DNA from: Bacillota bacterium
GTDB lineage: Bacteria; Bacillota; Clostridia; Acetivibrionales; JAEZXR01
Length of the DNA stretch: 64,000 nt
NCBI GenBank assembly: GCA_023419605.1
Contig: JAEZXR010000127.1
Coordinates: 62,001-126,000, forward strand
Direction of reading: 5' to 3'
How positions within the stretch are numbered: the first letter of the stretch is position 1; every line of letters starts with the position of its first letter. Under the pieces are notes generated by a model that did no database searches, had not been told where the DNA came from, and saw only the letters and a program-made list of their open reading frames with translations. A program made the position numbers and the translations under genes. Of this stretch, positions 52,401 to 60,039 are shown one piece after another.

Positions 52401-54048
52401 ATTCAAGGTTAAGTTTGATTTCTGGACCATTATAACCTTATGCATAGCAGTGCTGTTTGCCTTGTTTCTGGTATATCCCCTGTTTTCACTCTTCCTGAGC
52501 AGCTTCAAGGACCCTGCATCCGGGGCCTTTACCTTTGATAACTTTTTAAAGTTTTTCAGTAAGAAATTTTATTACCAGGGCCTTTTAAACAGCGTCATGG
52601 TTACCACCTGCGTAACCATCCTGGCCATACTCATCGGAGCACCGCTGGCCTACCTGATGACAGCCTACAAAATAAAAGGCAAGGGGCTTATAGAGATTCT
52701 GGTCATTATTTCGATGCTTTCTCCGCCATTTATCGGAGCCTATTCCTGGGTGCTTCTAAGTGGCCGAAGCGGTGTTATCACCAAGTTCTTTGCAAATACT
52801 TTCGGAATTACCCTGCCGACCATTTACGGGTTTGGAGGCATCCTCCTGGTATTGACCCTGAAATTATATCCTTTTATCTATCTCTATGTGTCCGGCGCAC
52901 TGAAAAAAATCGACGTATCCCTCAGTGAAGCGGCAGAGAGCCTGGGATGCAACTCCACCAAAAAGGTATTCACCATCATTTTACCGCTGATTCTGCCAAC
53001 TCTGATGGCAGGATCACTGCTGGTATTTATGAATGCACTGGCGGATTTCGGCACCCCCATGCTCATCGGAGAGGGATTCAATGTAATGCCTGTAATGATC
53101 TACTCCGAGTTTATCAGTGAAGTGGGCGGGCAGGCAAATTTCGCGGCGGCCATGTCTGCCATCATGGTATTTATCACAGCGCTGCTTTTCATCGGACAGA
53201 AGTATGTCATCAATAAAAAGTCCTTTACTATGAGTTCCTTGCGGCCCATAAAGGCAAAAGAGTTCAAGGGAATCAAAGGTGTGTTGGCCCACATCGCTAT
53301 CTACTTTGTGATTTTCCTTTCCATCATCCCGCAGTTGACCGTTATCTACACCTCTTTCCTAAAGACCCGGGGAGCCATGTTTGTAGCGGAGTTCTCGTTG
53401 AAGAGCTATCAGACGGTATTTCAAAGGCTTGGAAAATCCATCGCCAATACGTACCTGTTTGGCATCATCGCCATTTTGATTATCGTACTGCTGGGAATGT
53501 TCATTGCCTATGTATCCACCCGGAGGAAAAATGCCCTTACCTCCTTAATCGATACCATCACTATGTTCCCGTATATCATACCGGGTTCAGTGCTGGGTAT
53601 CACACTGCTGCTGGCCTTTAATAAAAAGCCCCTGCTGCTCAGTGGAACCTTCGTCATCCTGGTGGTTGCCTTTGTCGTAAGAAGGCTACCCTATACACTG
53701 CGTTCCAGTGCCGCCATCCTGTACCAGATCAGCCCCAGTATGGAAGAAGCCTCCATCAGCCTGGGCTGCTCACCGGTAAAAACCTTTTTCAAGGTGACGG
53801 CCATCATGATGCTTCCGGGTGTATTTGCAGGGGCCATACTGAGCTGGATCACCGTGATCAACGAGCTGAGTGCATCGGTCATTCTTTATACGGGGAATAC
53901 CCGGACCATGTCGGTTTCGATATACACGGAAGTGGTCCGGGCCAGCTATGGAACAGCGGCGGCTTTGTCCACCATATTGACGGTCACCACCATTATTTCA
54001 CTTTTGATCTTCTTTAAGCTTTCAGGAAGTAAGGAAGTTAGTGTATAA
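52393..54048 (+). CDS. ABC-importer permease, two fused halves (FbpB/AfuB-like)
   Basis: A 551-residue permease with about twelve membrane segments and two EAA loops, SLSEAAESLGCNSTKKVFTIILPL and SMEEASISLGCSPVKTFFKVTAIMMLP. Both halves of the transmembrane dimer are therefore in one chain, the usual form for Fe(III)/AfuABC-type systems. The start overlaps the end of the ATPase gene. Confidence 0.92.
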   Translation: MTKFKVKFDFWTIITLCIAVLFALFLVYPLFSLFLSSFKDPASGAFTFDNFLKFFSKKFYYQGLLNSVMVTTCVTILAILIGAPLAYLMTAYKIKGKGLIEILVIISMLSPPFIGAYSWVLLSGRSGVITKFFANTFGITLPTIYGFGGILLVLTLKLYPFIYLYVSGALKKIDVSLSEAAESLGCNSTKKVFTIILPLILPTLMAGSLLVFMNALADFGTPMLIGEGFNVMPVMIYSEFISEVGGQANFAAAMSAIMVFITALLFIGQKYVINKKSFTMSSLRPIKAKEFKGIKGVLAHIAIYFVIFLSIIPQLTVIYTSFLKTRGAMFVAEFSLKSYQTVFQRLGKSIANTYLFGIIAILIIVLLGMFIAYVSTRRKNALTSLIDTITMFPYIIPGSVLGITLLLAFNKKPLLLSGTFVILVVAFVVRRLPYTLRSSAAILYQISPSMEEASISLGCSPVKTFFKVTAIMMLPGVFAGAILSWITVINELSASVILYTGNTRTMSVSIYTEVVRASYGTAAALSTILTVTTIISLLIFFKLSGSKEVSV

Positions 54049-54091
54049 TAAAGAAGGATGTGAAAAGCATACAAGGGAAGGAGACAGGCCA

Positions 54092-54979
54092 ATGCACCGC
54101 TACAAGGGTTATTTGACAGTATCCGATTTGGACGGAACCTTAATCAATTCCAACCAGGAGATTTCGCAAAAAAATATCGAAGCCATATCTGACTATATAA
54201 AAGAGGGGGGCTTGTTTGCCGTAGCTACAGGCAGAACCGAGCTCAACGCGCTGCCCTTTATAGGAAATGTTCCTATTAATTGTCCCTGCATACTCTATAA
54301 CGGAGCCATGATCTATGATTTTGAAAAAAAGCAGGTGGTTCAATGCACCTATTTGGATAGTGCGGAATTAATGGAAACCTTAAAATACATTCTACAGGAA
54401 TTTAAGGATGTGTGCCTGCAGATATTTACGGAGGGCAGAATCTTTATTGTAAGCAGCGAAGAGACCATTGACCCGGTGGTAACCAATGAAAAGCAGCCCT
54501 TTGAACTGGCTTCCCTGGAGGAGATCCCCAGGGAAAAATGGATTAAAATTTTGATCAATCATTCCAATGAAACCTTGAAGATCATAGAGCAAATCCTTCA
54601 TACCCGGGTCAAGGCGGAAATCTTTGATAGTGTATTTTCCACCTCTATCTATCTTGAAATATTACCCTATGGAGTATCCAAAGGAAGTGCTTTAGCCCGG
54701 CTGATGGAAATTATGAAAGTGAAGCGGGAAAAAGTAACGGCCATTGGTGACTACTGCAACGATATTGAAATGATACAAACTGCAGGCTTGGGTGTGGCAA
54801 CTGCAAATGCCCATCCGCTTGTAAAGGAAGCGGCGGATATCGTAACCGTGAGTAATGATGAAGACGCCATCGATTATTTAATCAACATAGAGATTCCAAA
54901 ATTTGAACGGGCCAGTTTCAAAGACAAAGGGAAAACCTTATGGCCTGCCAATGGGGCAAAGGGCAATATACCCCTCTAG
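54092..54979 (+). CDS. Cof-type HAD-IIB family phosphatase
   Basis: A 295-residue HAD hydrolase: motif I SDLDGTL with the nucleophile Asp, motif II VATGRT, motif III Lys in GVSKGSAL, and motif IV GDYCNDIEM. The cap is type C2B, as in Cof/YidA sugar phosphatases. GGAAGGAGA lies nine bases before ATG 54092; the earlier frame start at 54041 lies inside the permease gene. As the last gene of an AfuABC-type importer operon it could dephosphorylate the imported ligand. A terminator follows at 55001. Confidence 0.88.
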   Translation: MHRYKGYLTVSDLDGTLINSNQEISQKNIEAISDYIKEGGLFAVATGRTELNALPFIGNVPINCPCILYNGAMIYDFEKKQVVQCTYLDSAELMETLKYILQEFKDVCLQIFTEGRIFIVSSEETIDPVVTNEKQPFELASLEEIPREKWIKILINHSNETLKIIEQILHTRVKAEIFDSVFSTSIYLEILPYGVSKGSALARLMEIMKVKREKVTAIGDYCNDIEMIQTAGLGVATANAHPLVKEAADIVTVSNDEDAIDYLINIEIPKFERASFKDKGKTLWPANGAKGNIPL

Positions 54980-55000
54980 CTCTTTGGGAGAAATGCCGGG

Positions 55001-55039
55001 AATAATAAAAGCAAGCGGTTGCCGCTTGCTTTTTATTAT
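55001..55039. terminator. Bidirectional terminator between convergent operons
   Basis: Core arms GCAAGCGG (55011-55018) and CCGCTTGC (55022-55029), extended by AATAATAAAA on the left and TTTTTATTAT on the right, giving T-runs on both strands. Confidence 0.9.
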
Positions 55040-55043
55040 GAGT

Positions 55044-55853
55044 CTATCCGCCGTTTTTATGAATAATATGGCTGGTGGCTTTTGTAAACTCTGTGGGAGA
55101 AGTCTGGGTGTATTTTTTGAATACATTACAAAAGTGTTTGTACTCACTGAAGCCGGTCATGTCGGAAATCTCGTATACTCTGTACTTGCCTGTGTTCAAA
55201 AGCTCTATGGCCTTTTGCACCCTGTACTTGTTCAGAATGTCCAAGAACGTTTGAGATGTGACATCCCTGAATTTTCGGCTCAAATAGCTGGGGCTGATAC
55301 CCAGCCGGCTGGCGATGGCTTCGATACTGATTTTCCTATTATAGTTCAGCTTGATTTCCTTTAGAGCTTCATTGACATAGAAATTAGGTTCTTCCCCGGA
55401 GAAAATATAGATATCCAGGTCTACCAGCTCCATGGAGCTTCCGGTCTTCGTCCTGTCCATGATATCTCCGTATATTTTTTGCTGGCGAATCTGATTTTTT
55501 ACATTGTCAATAATGCTCACCAGCTTTTCCTCGTCGACAGGCTTTAAAAGGTACTCAAAAACCTTCAGGGAAATGGCCTTTTTGGCATACTCGAACTCGG
55601 AATAGCTGGTGAGAAGGATACTGTGGAACTTGTGGATTCCCAGCGCCTTTTCAAGCATTTCAATCCCATTCATCACCGGCATTTTTATATCGGTAATGAC
55701 CAAATCCGGCTTTTGTTCTTCAATCAATTTCAACCCTTCGGCTCCATCGGAGGCGTCACCGACAATGACACAGTCCATGGACAGCCAGTCTACGGTGTGA
55801 ATAAGGCCTTTGCGGATAATATCTTCATCTTCAACTATGACTATTTTCAGCAT
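55044..55853 (-). CDS. Response regulator with AraC output domain, short YesN type
   Basis: A 269-residue regulator: receiver domain with IVEDEDII and phosphorylatable Asp55 in ITDIKMPVMNG, then directly an AraC helix-turn-helix (ISIEAIASRLGISPSYLSRKFRDVTSQ, then YEISDMTGFSEYKHFCNVFKKYTQTSPTEF). Full-length YesN proteins have a further 200-residue middle domain, which is missing here. The ATG at 55853 is preferred because GAAGGGATGG lies at proper spacing; 55862 is an alternative. Its start overlaps the kinase gene end by 23 bases, so they are co-translated. The convergent AfuABC-like operon is the likely target. Confidence 0.9.
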   Translation of the reverse strand: MLKIVIVEDEDIIRKGLIHTVDWLSMDCVIVGDASDGAEGLKLIEEQKPDLVITDIKMPVMNGIEMLEKALGIHKFHSILLTSYSEFEYAKKAISLKVFEYLLKPVDEEKLVSIIDNVKNQIRQQKIYGDIMDRTKTGSSMELVDLDIYIFSGEEPNFYVNEALKEIKLNYNRKISIEAIASRLGISPSYLSRKFRDVTSQTFLDILNKYRVQKAIELLNTGKYRVYEISDMTGFSEYKHFCNVFKKYTQTSPTEFTKATSHIIHKNGG

Positions 55854-57558
55854 GATTACCATCCCTTCTATTGATTGGCAAAATGATCTTTACAACAGTA
55901 CCGCTATCCTTTTGGCTCAATATTTCGATTCCGTACTTTTCACCGTACATCAGTTGTACTCTCCTATGAACATTAAACAGCCCGATGTGGGCGCTGGTAT
56001 TCTTGTTATGGGTAATAATGCTTTTTATCTCATCTAGCTGCTTCTGCTCCATTCCGACGCCATCGTCATAGATCACGATGATGAGATTATCCTCCACAAA
56101 GCTTGCCTTGATTTTTACCAATAAGCTTTTCCGGTTCTCAAACCCATACTTGATGGAGTTTTCCAGAAGAGGCTGGATAATGAGCTTGGGCACAATGCAT
56201 TCGAGGGTGCCCGGTTCCGTAAATACAGTATAGTCGAAACGCTCCCCGAAGCGGTATTTTTGAATCAGCAAATAGTTTTTCGTGTATTCCAGATCGTCCG
56301 CCAGCGTAACGCTGGAAATGGTATTGTTAATGCTGTACCGCAGCAGTGTGGATAAAGCCACGATGATCTTTCGCACCGAGGGCGGGTCCATGATGGACAT
56401 GTACTTGATGGTTTCCAGTGTATTAAATAAAAAGTGCGGATTAAACTGTGACTCCAACTGCTTTATTTCGGATAAAACACTTTGCCGGGCTTTTTCCTTG
56501 TTGGTTTCAATGAGGTTTTTGATGTCTGTCAGCATCCGGTTGTAGGATTCCGCGATAATTTGAAATTCATCATTGGTATTTATATTGAGCAAAACATCCA
56601 AATTACCGTTTTGGATATTGCCGATGGCCTCGATGATATCGTCGATGACCCGGGTTTTCCTATCCGCGATTTTTTTTGCCGCCCAAAACATGGTAAGGGT
56701 CAATACACCGAAGAGCAGGATCAACAGAAGCCCTACCAATATAAAGATGGAACCGAAGTAGCCGATGGAGGTAAGGGTGTAAATTCCGGCATTACCGTTG
56801 GGAAGCTGTGTCCGGGTCACGTAAAGGCTGTCTTCCGAAGTTTTTACAAAGCCGGATTTGTCCCGGATGGCAGTATCGATCTTCCCGAATTTGTTCACCA
56901 GAAGTGCATTGGTGCTGGATACCACATAACCGAATTGATCCGTAACTACAACATTGATGGAAAAGTTTTGGCTGATAAGTCCCGCCAGTGTTGCCTGGTC
57001 AAAATCGAAGGTCAGATATCCCAGGATTTTTCCATCCCGGAGAATGGCTTTTCCTACCGTCAGCACCCGTTTGTTCGGATCTTCCGAGGGCACCAGGCCC
57101 AGAACTGCTTCAGTGGGGGTCTCCTGCATTCTTCTTGTGATCCCCCAGGAAAAGCTGCTGTCCATTTGCGTGTATTGGGGCCGCAGCGTACTGCTGGCAA
57201 CAATGGGCTCCATAGAGGCATCAAAGACAAAAAAATTGCATCGGATATCCATGCTGTTTACGAAATTGTAAAATTCTTCGTAGAGCTCTACGCTGGCGTT
57301 ATGGGTTGTAATGGCATTGATAAGAGTATCCTGTTTTGCCATTTTATCCGCCTTCGCCATGTAGGAAGACACGATGGACTGGATTCTGCCGGATACTTTG
57401 GCGTTTGTGCTCTTATTCTGGTCCATGACGGTGCTGTACCACAGGGAAAAGGAAATTATATAGCTGAAAAAGGTAATGATGATTACGGGAATGAGAGCAT
57501 ATAAGGTGAAGGTCTTTTTTATATCATCCTTAAAATAATTCAGTTTTCTTGTTTCCAT
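55831..57558 (-). CDS. YesM-type sensor histidine kinase (second system)
   Basis: A 575-residue membrane sensor with transmembrane segments near residues 20-45 and 270-300, a double-Cache-like extracellular part, a HAMP region, the phospho-acceptor His in QFNPHFLFN, and an ATP-binding domain (IIQPLLENSIKYGFE, YDDGVGM). The ATG at 57558 is preferred because of a GGTGGA site; 57570 is possible. It forms a pair with the regulator it overlaps and probably senses the ligand of the neighbouring importer. Confidence 0.9.
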   Translation of the reverse strand: METRKLNYFKDDIKKTFTLYALIPVIIITFFSYIISFSLWYSTVMDQNKSTNAKVSGRIQSIVSSYMAKADKMAKQDTLINAITTHNASVELYEEFYNFVNSMDIRCNFFVFDASMEPIVASSTLRPQYTQMDSSFSWGITRRMQETPTEAVLGLVPSEDPNKRVLTVGKAILRDGKILGYLTFDFDQATLAGLISQNFSINVVVTDQFGYVVSSTNALLVNKFGKIDTAIRDKSGFVKTSEDSLYVTRTQLPNGNAGIYTLTSIGYFGSIFILVGLLLILLFGVLTLTMFWAAKKIADRKTRVIDDIIEAIGNIQNGNLDVLLNINTNDEFQIIAESYNRMLTDIKNLIETNKEKARQSVLSEIKQLESQFNPHFLFNTLETIKYMSIMDPPSVRKIIVALSTLLRYSINNTISSVTLADDLEYTKNYLLIQKYRFGERFDYTVFTEPGTLECIVPKLIIQPLLENSIKYGFENRKSLLVKIKASFVEDNLIIVIYDDGVGMEQKQLDEIKSIITHNKNTSAHIGLFNVHRRVQLMYGEKYGIEILSQKDSGTVVKIILPINRRDGNHAENSHS

Positions 57559-57599
57559 GGATTCCACCATTCTAATATCAAGAATACGGCAAAAAAAGC

Positions 57600-57850
57600 T
57601 CTAATGATATTGTACCAAAGCCTTTCACGGCTGTCCAGTTTTTCAGCGCCTTACCAATGACCAGTTTTTGCATGCAGGTGGTCCCGGCATAAAGGAACAA
57701 AATGCTATCGCACTTTGTTCTTCGCTAGGGGGAACTACTTCCCCCTTCGACGGAGCTGCCGCTCCTGAGCACCCCTTCTGAACCGGCGAGGGGAATCCCC
57801 TCTGCACTCCCCATGGTAAGAAAATTAAAAACCACAATTTTCTTACCATT
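57600..57850. repeat. Cluster of hairpins between two minus-strand operons
   Basis: Four inverted repeats in 155 bp: GAACAAA..TGC / GCA..TTTGTTC (57695-57720), perfect AGGGGGAA / TTCCCCCT (57727-57746), GAGGGGA / TCCCCTC (57788-57802) and a perfect 14-bp ATGGTAAGAAAATT / AATTTTCTTACCAT (57813-57849). No gene was seen in this spacer (57559-57907). The packing recalls a decayed mobile or palindromic repeat. Confidence 0.55.
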
Positions 57851-57884
57851 AAAAAATCTTCGATTCCGCAGAATCGAAGATTTT
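57851..57884 (-). terminator. Terminator of the ECF sigma operon
   Basis: A perfect 14-bp stem AAAATCTTCGATTC / GAATCGAAGATTTT with a four-base loop. On the minus strand it runs into six T, so it ends the operon transcribed from 59615 leftward. Confidence 0.9.
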
Positions 57885-57907
57885 AGTATTGCTTCTATAG
57901 AGTTAAA

Positions 57908-58609
57908 CTATTTCTTTTCCCAGCTTTTAATATAGGCCAGTTTTTTAACATCCTCCAGGGAAGAGATCTTTTCTCCTTCCTTTACGATGGTATGGTAGGA
58001 TTTATTGCCGTCTTCGGGCGTAAAGGAGTATAGCTCGATCTTGGTAAAGGTGAGATTTGAGCTGTACAGGCTCTTTATAATGCTATAAGCATCCCGGGTA
58101 AATTCCTCCAGGCTGGCATACTTGTTGGCAATGGATACAGTCAGACCAACGGGTTCTGCCGGATTGTACTTATCGGACATTTTATATTTAAAGGGAGGGA
58201 TTTCAACCTGGGGATCAATTTTAAGCTTCTCTGCCGGTATACCGCTGGAGGCGCTCACAAGGGTGGCGATAGCGACTCGAAGTTGATCCTCCATGGAAAG
58301 CCTGGCCCGAAAGTGGTAATCATCCTCGATATTTCCTGTGTTTCCATAATAGGCGATATAGGATTTGTTCCGGCTGTCATCCTTCTCGGTTACACGGCCG
58401 ATATAGCACTGCATTTTGGAACTATAGGAGATACCCTCCAGGTGCAATACATCCCTATAGTTTTTGTCGATATATCCTGTGATTTCAGCCTTTGCCTTAA
58501 AATATTCCGCGGGATTTCCATAAAAGGAAGTGTACATCATAACGGCGAAAAACAAAACAGCGATGGCTGAACCTCCCCACAATAGCTTTTTGATAACTGA
58601 ATTCCCCAT
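57908..58609 (-). CDS. Membrane-anchored protein of the sigma operon, unknown
   Basis: A 233-residue protein with one N-terminal membrane segment (about residues 8-28) and an extracellular part with no motif I recognise. It ends with a Lys-rich tail. The ATG at 58609 is set by AAGGAG eight bases upstream; a GTG at 58618 has poor spacing. As the third gene after an ECF sigma and its anti-sigma, it is likely part of the signal-sensing or output arm of that system. It resembles YfjL-type single-pass proteins only loosely. Confidence 0.6.
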   Translation of the reverse strand: MGNSVIKKLLWGGSAIAVLFFAVMMYTSFYGNPAEYFKAKAEITGYIDKNYRDVLHLEGISYSSKMQCYIGRVTEKDDSRNKSYIAYYGNTGNIEDDYHFRARLSMEDQLRVAIATLVSASSGIPAEKLKIDPQVEIPPFKYKMSDKYNPAEPVGLTVSIANKYASLEEFTRDAYSIIKSLYSSNLTFTKIELYSFTPEDGNKSYHTIVKEGEKISSLEDVKKLAYIKSWEKK

Positions 58610-58614
58610 AAACC

Positions 58615-59142
58615 TCACTCCTTCTTAAAAAATATATGCTCAACGGCCTTGGCGGCGAAAACTCCGGCCCCGGTGCAGGGAAGAATCAGCAGCAGCATAA
58701 GGATCCCATAACTCAGGCCCTGATCCGATAATGCGATCATCAGCGTCGCGCCCGCAGCGGAAAGGAGAATCACCGGACTTTCCTTGTAAAAAAGCCGCAA
58801 TACAAAGGGAATGATGATGATGAAGGGGATTACCTTAAAAATACCTGAGGATAGCAGGGTAATGCCCACAGCTACAAACATGGCGAACACGATAAAAGTA
58901 TATTTGATTCTGTCCTGGGTCCGTTTTATTTTGTGTACGAGGGTAGCGCCCCGGTCCTCCAGTTGTTTATCATCCAGTATAAGATCCACTTTTATATTGG
59001 CTCCCAGACTGTCGAAGTAAGCCTTGCACTCGCTGCACTCTTCCAAGTGCTTTTCTACAAGGCCTTTGGTGGTATCGCTGACCAGGGAGTCCACATAAAG
59101 CGGCAGTAAGTCCTTTACTACGTCGCATTGTATTTTACTCAT
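58615..59142 (-). CDS. Anti-sigma factor with zinc-binding HC2 domain
   Basis: A 175-residue membrane protein. Residues 1-45 hold a ZAS/zf-HC2-type site, Cys6...His32-x3-Cys36-x2-Cys39. Three to four membrane segments follow from about residue 75. The start overlaps the sigma gene by four bases (ATGA type). Such proteins hold the ECF sigma at the membrane until a stress signal arrives. Confidence 0.88.
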   Translation of the reverse strand: MSKIQCDVVKDLLPLYVDSLVSDTTKGLVEKHLEECSECKAYFDSLGANIKVDLILDDKQLEDRGATLVHKIKRTQDRIKYTFIVFAMFVAVGITLLSSGIFKVIPFIIIIPFVLRLFYKESPVILLSAAGATLMIALSDQGLSYGILMLLLILPCTGAGVFAAKAVEHIFFKKE

Positions 59143-59615
59143 TCTTTCAACACCTCCGATAGCTTGTGTTTTGCTCTGAAAAATGACACCCTGCAGTAAA
59201 CTTCACTTTGCTCCACGATTTTGGCGATTTCCGAAAAGGAAATTTCATTGATGAGCCGCAGAATCACGATCTGGCGCTGAGGCTCCGGAAGTTTTGCGAT
59301 TTCTGCCAAAGCTTCCGTGTAGCAAAGCTGGATGTATTCATGATGAGAAGCTGCCGGATCATGGGAATCCTCTACCTGCTCCATGGGCATCGAAACCGGG
59401 TTTTTTCGATAATAGGTGTAGTATTCGTTTCGTGCGATCCCCATCAGCCAGGTCTTTACCGAAGAGTGCCCCTTGAAGGTTTTCAGCGACCCGATGGCGG
59501 TGAGAAACGTGTTTTGCATGATATCTTCCGCTTTATGCGGATTTAGGGTAAGGGAGAGAAGATATTTGTAGATATCTTTGGAGTATAGTTCGTATAAGTT
59601 TTTTATATCGTCCAA
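59139..59615 (-). CDS. ECF-family RNA polymerase sigma factor
   Basis: A 158-residue sigma factor with region 2 (LYSKDIYKYLLSLTLNPHKAEDIMQNTF, SVKTWLMGIARNEYYTYYRK) and region 4 (ALAEIAKLPEPQRQIVILRLINEISFSEIAKIVEQSEVYCRVSFFRAKHKL). Length is normal for a minimal ECF. It is the first gene of a three-gene minus-strand operon with its anti-sigma. The target promoter is probably its own; I did not find a clear ECF-type box upstream. Confidence 0.92.
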   Translation of the reverse strand: MDDIKNLYELYSKDIYKYLLSLTLNPHKAEDIMQNTFLTAIGSLKTFKGHSSVKTWLMGIARNEYYTYYRKNPVSMPMEQVEDSHDPAASHHEYIQLCYTEALAEIAKLPEPQRQIVILRLINEISFSEIAKIVEQSEVYCRVSFFRAKHKLSEVLKE

Positions 59616-59801
59616 GTTTTCTTCTCTCCTTCGCGTGATGTAAAAATCGGTTTCCTATAATAGTGTCGCAGAGACTGCGTTTCGTTACAAGGGATTTTAA
59701 AATTTTTAAAAGTTTTTGTCTGATCCTGCAAGGGACCACCGATGCCGATTTCTTTACTGAGGTCGAAAGGCAGATGGTAAAGTAACTACATACCTTTTTA
59801 A
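59616..59801. other. Divergent spacer between sigma operon and Opp-type operon
   Basis: About 185 bp with no gene. It must hold the minus-strand promoter of the ECF operon; no clear box pair was seen. The plus-strand promoter begins at 59802. Confidence 0.4.
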
Positions 59802-59830
59802 TTGACAAGGAAGCTTCTTATGGATATAAT
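59802..59830 (+). promoter_or_regulatory. Strong sigma-A promoter of the Opp/Nik-type operon
   Basis: Consensus TTGACA (59802-59807) and consensus TATAAT (59825-59830) with exactly 17 bp between. The start of transcription should be near 59837, giving an untranslated leader of about 200 bases. Confidence 0.85.
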
Positions 59831-59832
59831 GT

Positions 59833-59973
59833 AATACTGTAATGGAGTCAAGCAGGCTCCACCCGGGAAGAATCCTGGCAGGAAACAGTATTTCATACCG
59901 AATATAATAAAAATTAGCCAAGAAGGTTGATGTGCCGCTGGAGCGGTGTAGTGACTTTTTTGGCTTTTTTATT
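59833..59973 (+). promoter_or_regulatory. Structured leader with three-way junction and terminator, riboswitch candidate
   Basis: Closing stem AATACTGT (59833-59840) pairs with ACAGTATT (59885-59892). Inside are two hairpins: TGGAG / CTCCA (59843-59847 / 59857-59861) and CCGGG / CCTGG with one G-U pair (59863-59867 / 59874-59878). Downstream, AGCCAAGAAGGT (59916-59927) pairs with ACTTTTTTGGCT (59954-59965) around an inner CCGC/GCGG stem, followed by a run of T. This is aptamer-plus-terminator architecture. I compared it from memory with cobalamin, TPP, SAM, purine, lysine and NiCo riboswitches and found no match. The closing stem may begin just before the predicted transcription start, so its first bases are uncertain. 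Confidence 0.6.
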
Positions 59974-60039
59974 GCCAAAAAGCTCATTCCAATCTTATGA
60001 ATTTCAATTCATATAAAAACTATACGGAGGAAATGGATC

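Noticed and set aside
56482..57504. 340-codon plus-strand open frame opposite the histidine kinase
   Set aside because: The kinase on the other strand has all its motifs. This frame has none and starts without a ribosome site.
59833..59892. Cobalamin, TPP, purine or NiCo riboswitch
   Set aside because: GGGAAG and CAGTA fragments superficially recall cobalamin elements, but the required conserved boxes and junction layout of these classes were not found. Left as an unclassified structured leader.
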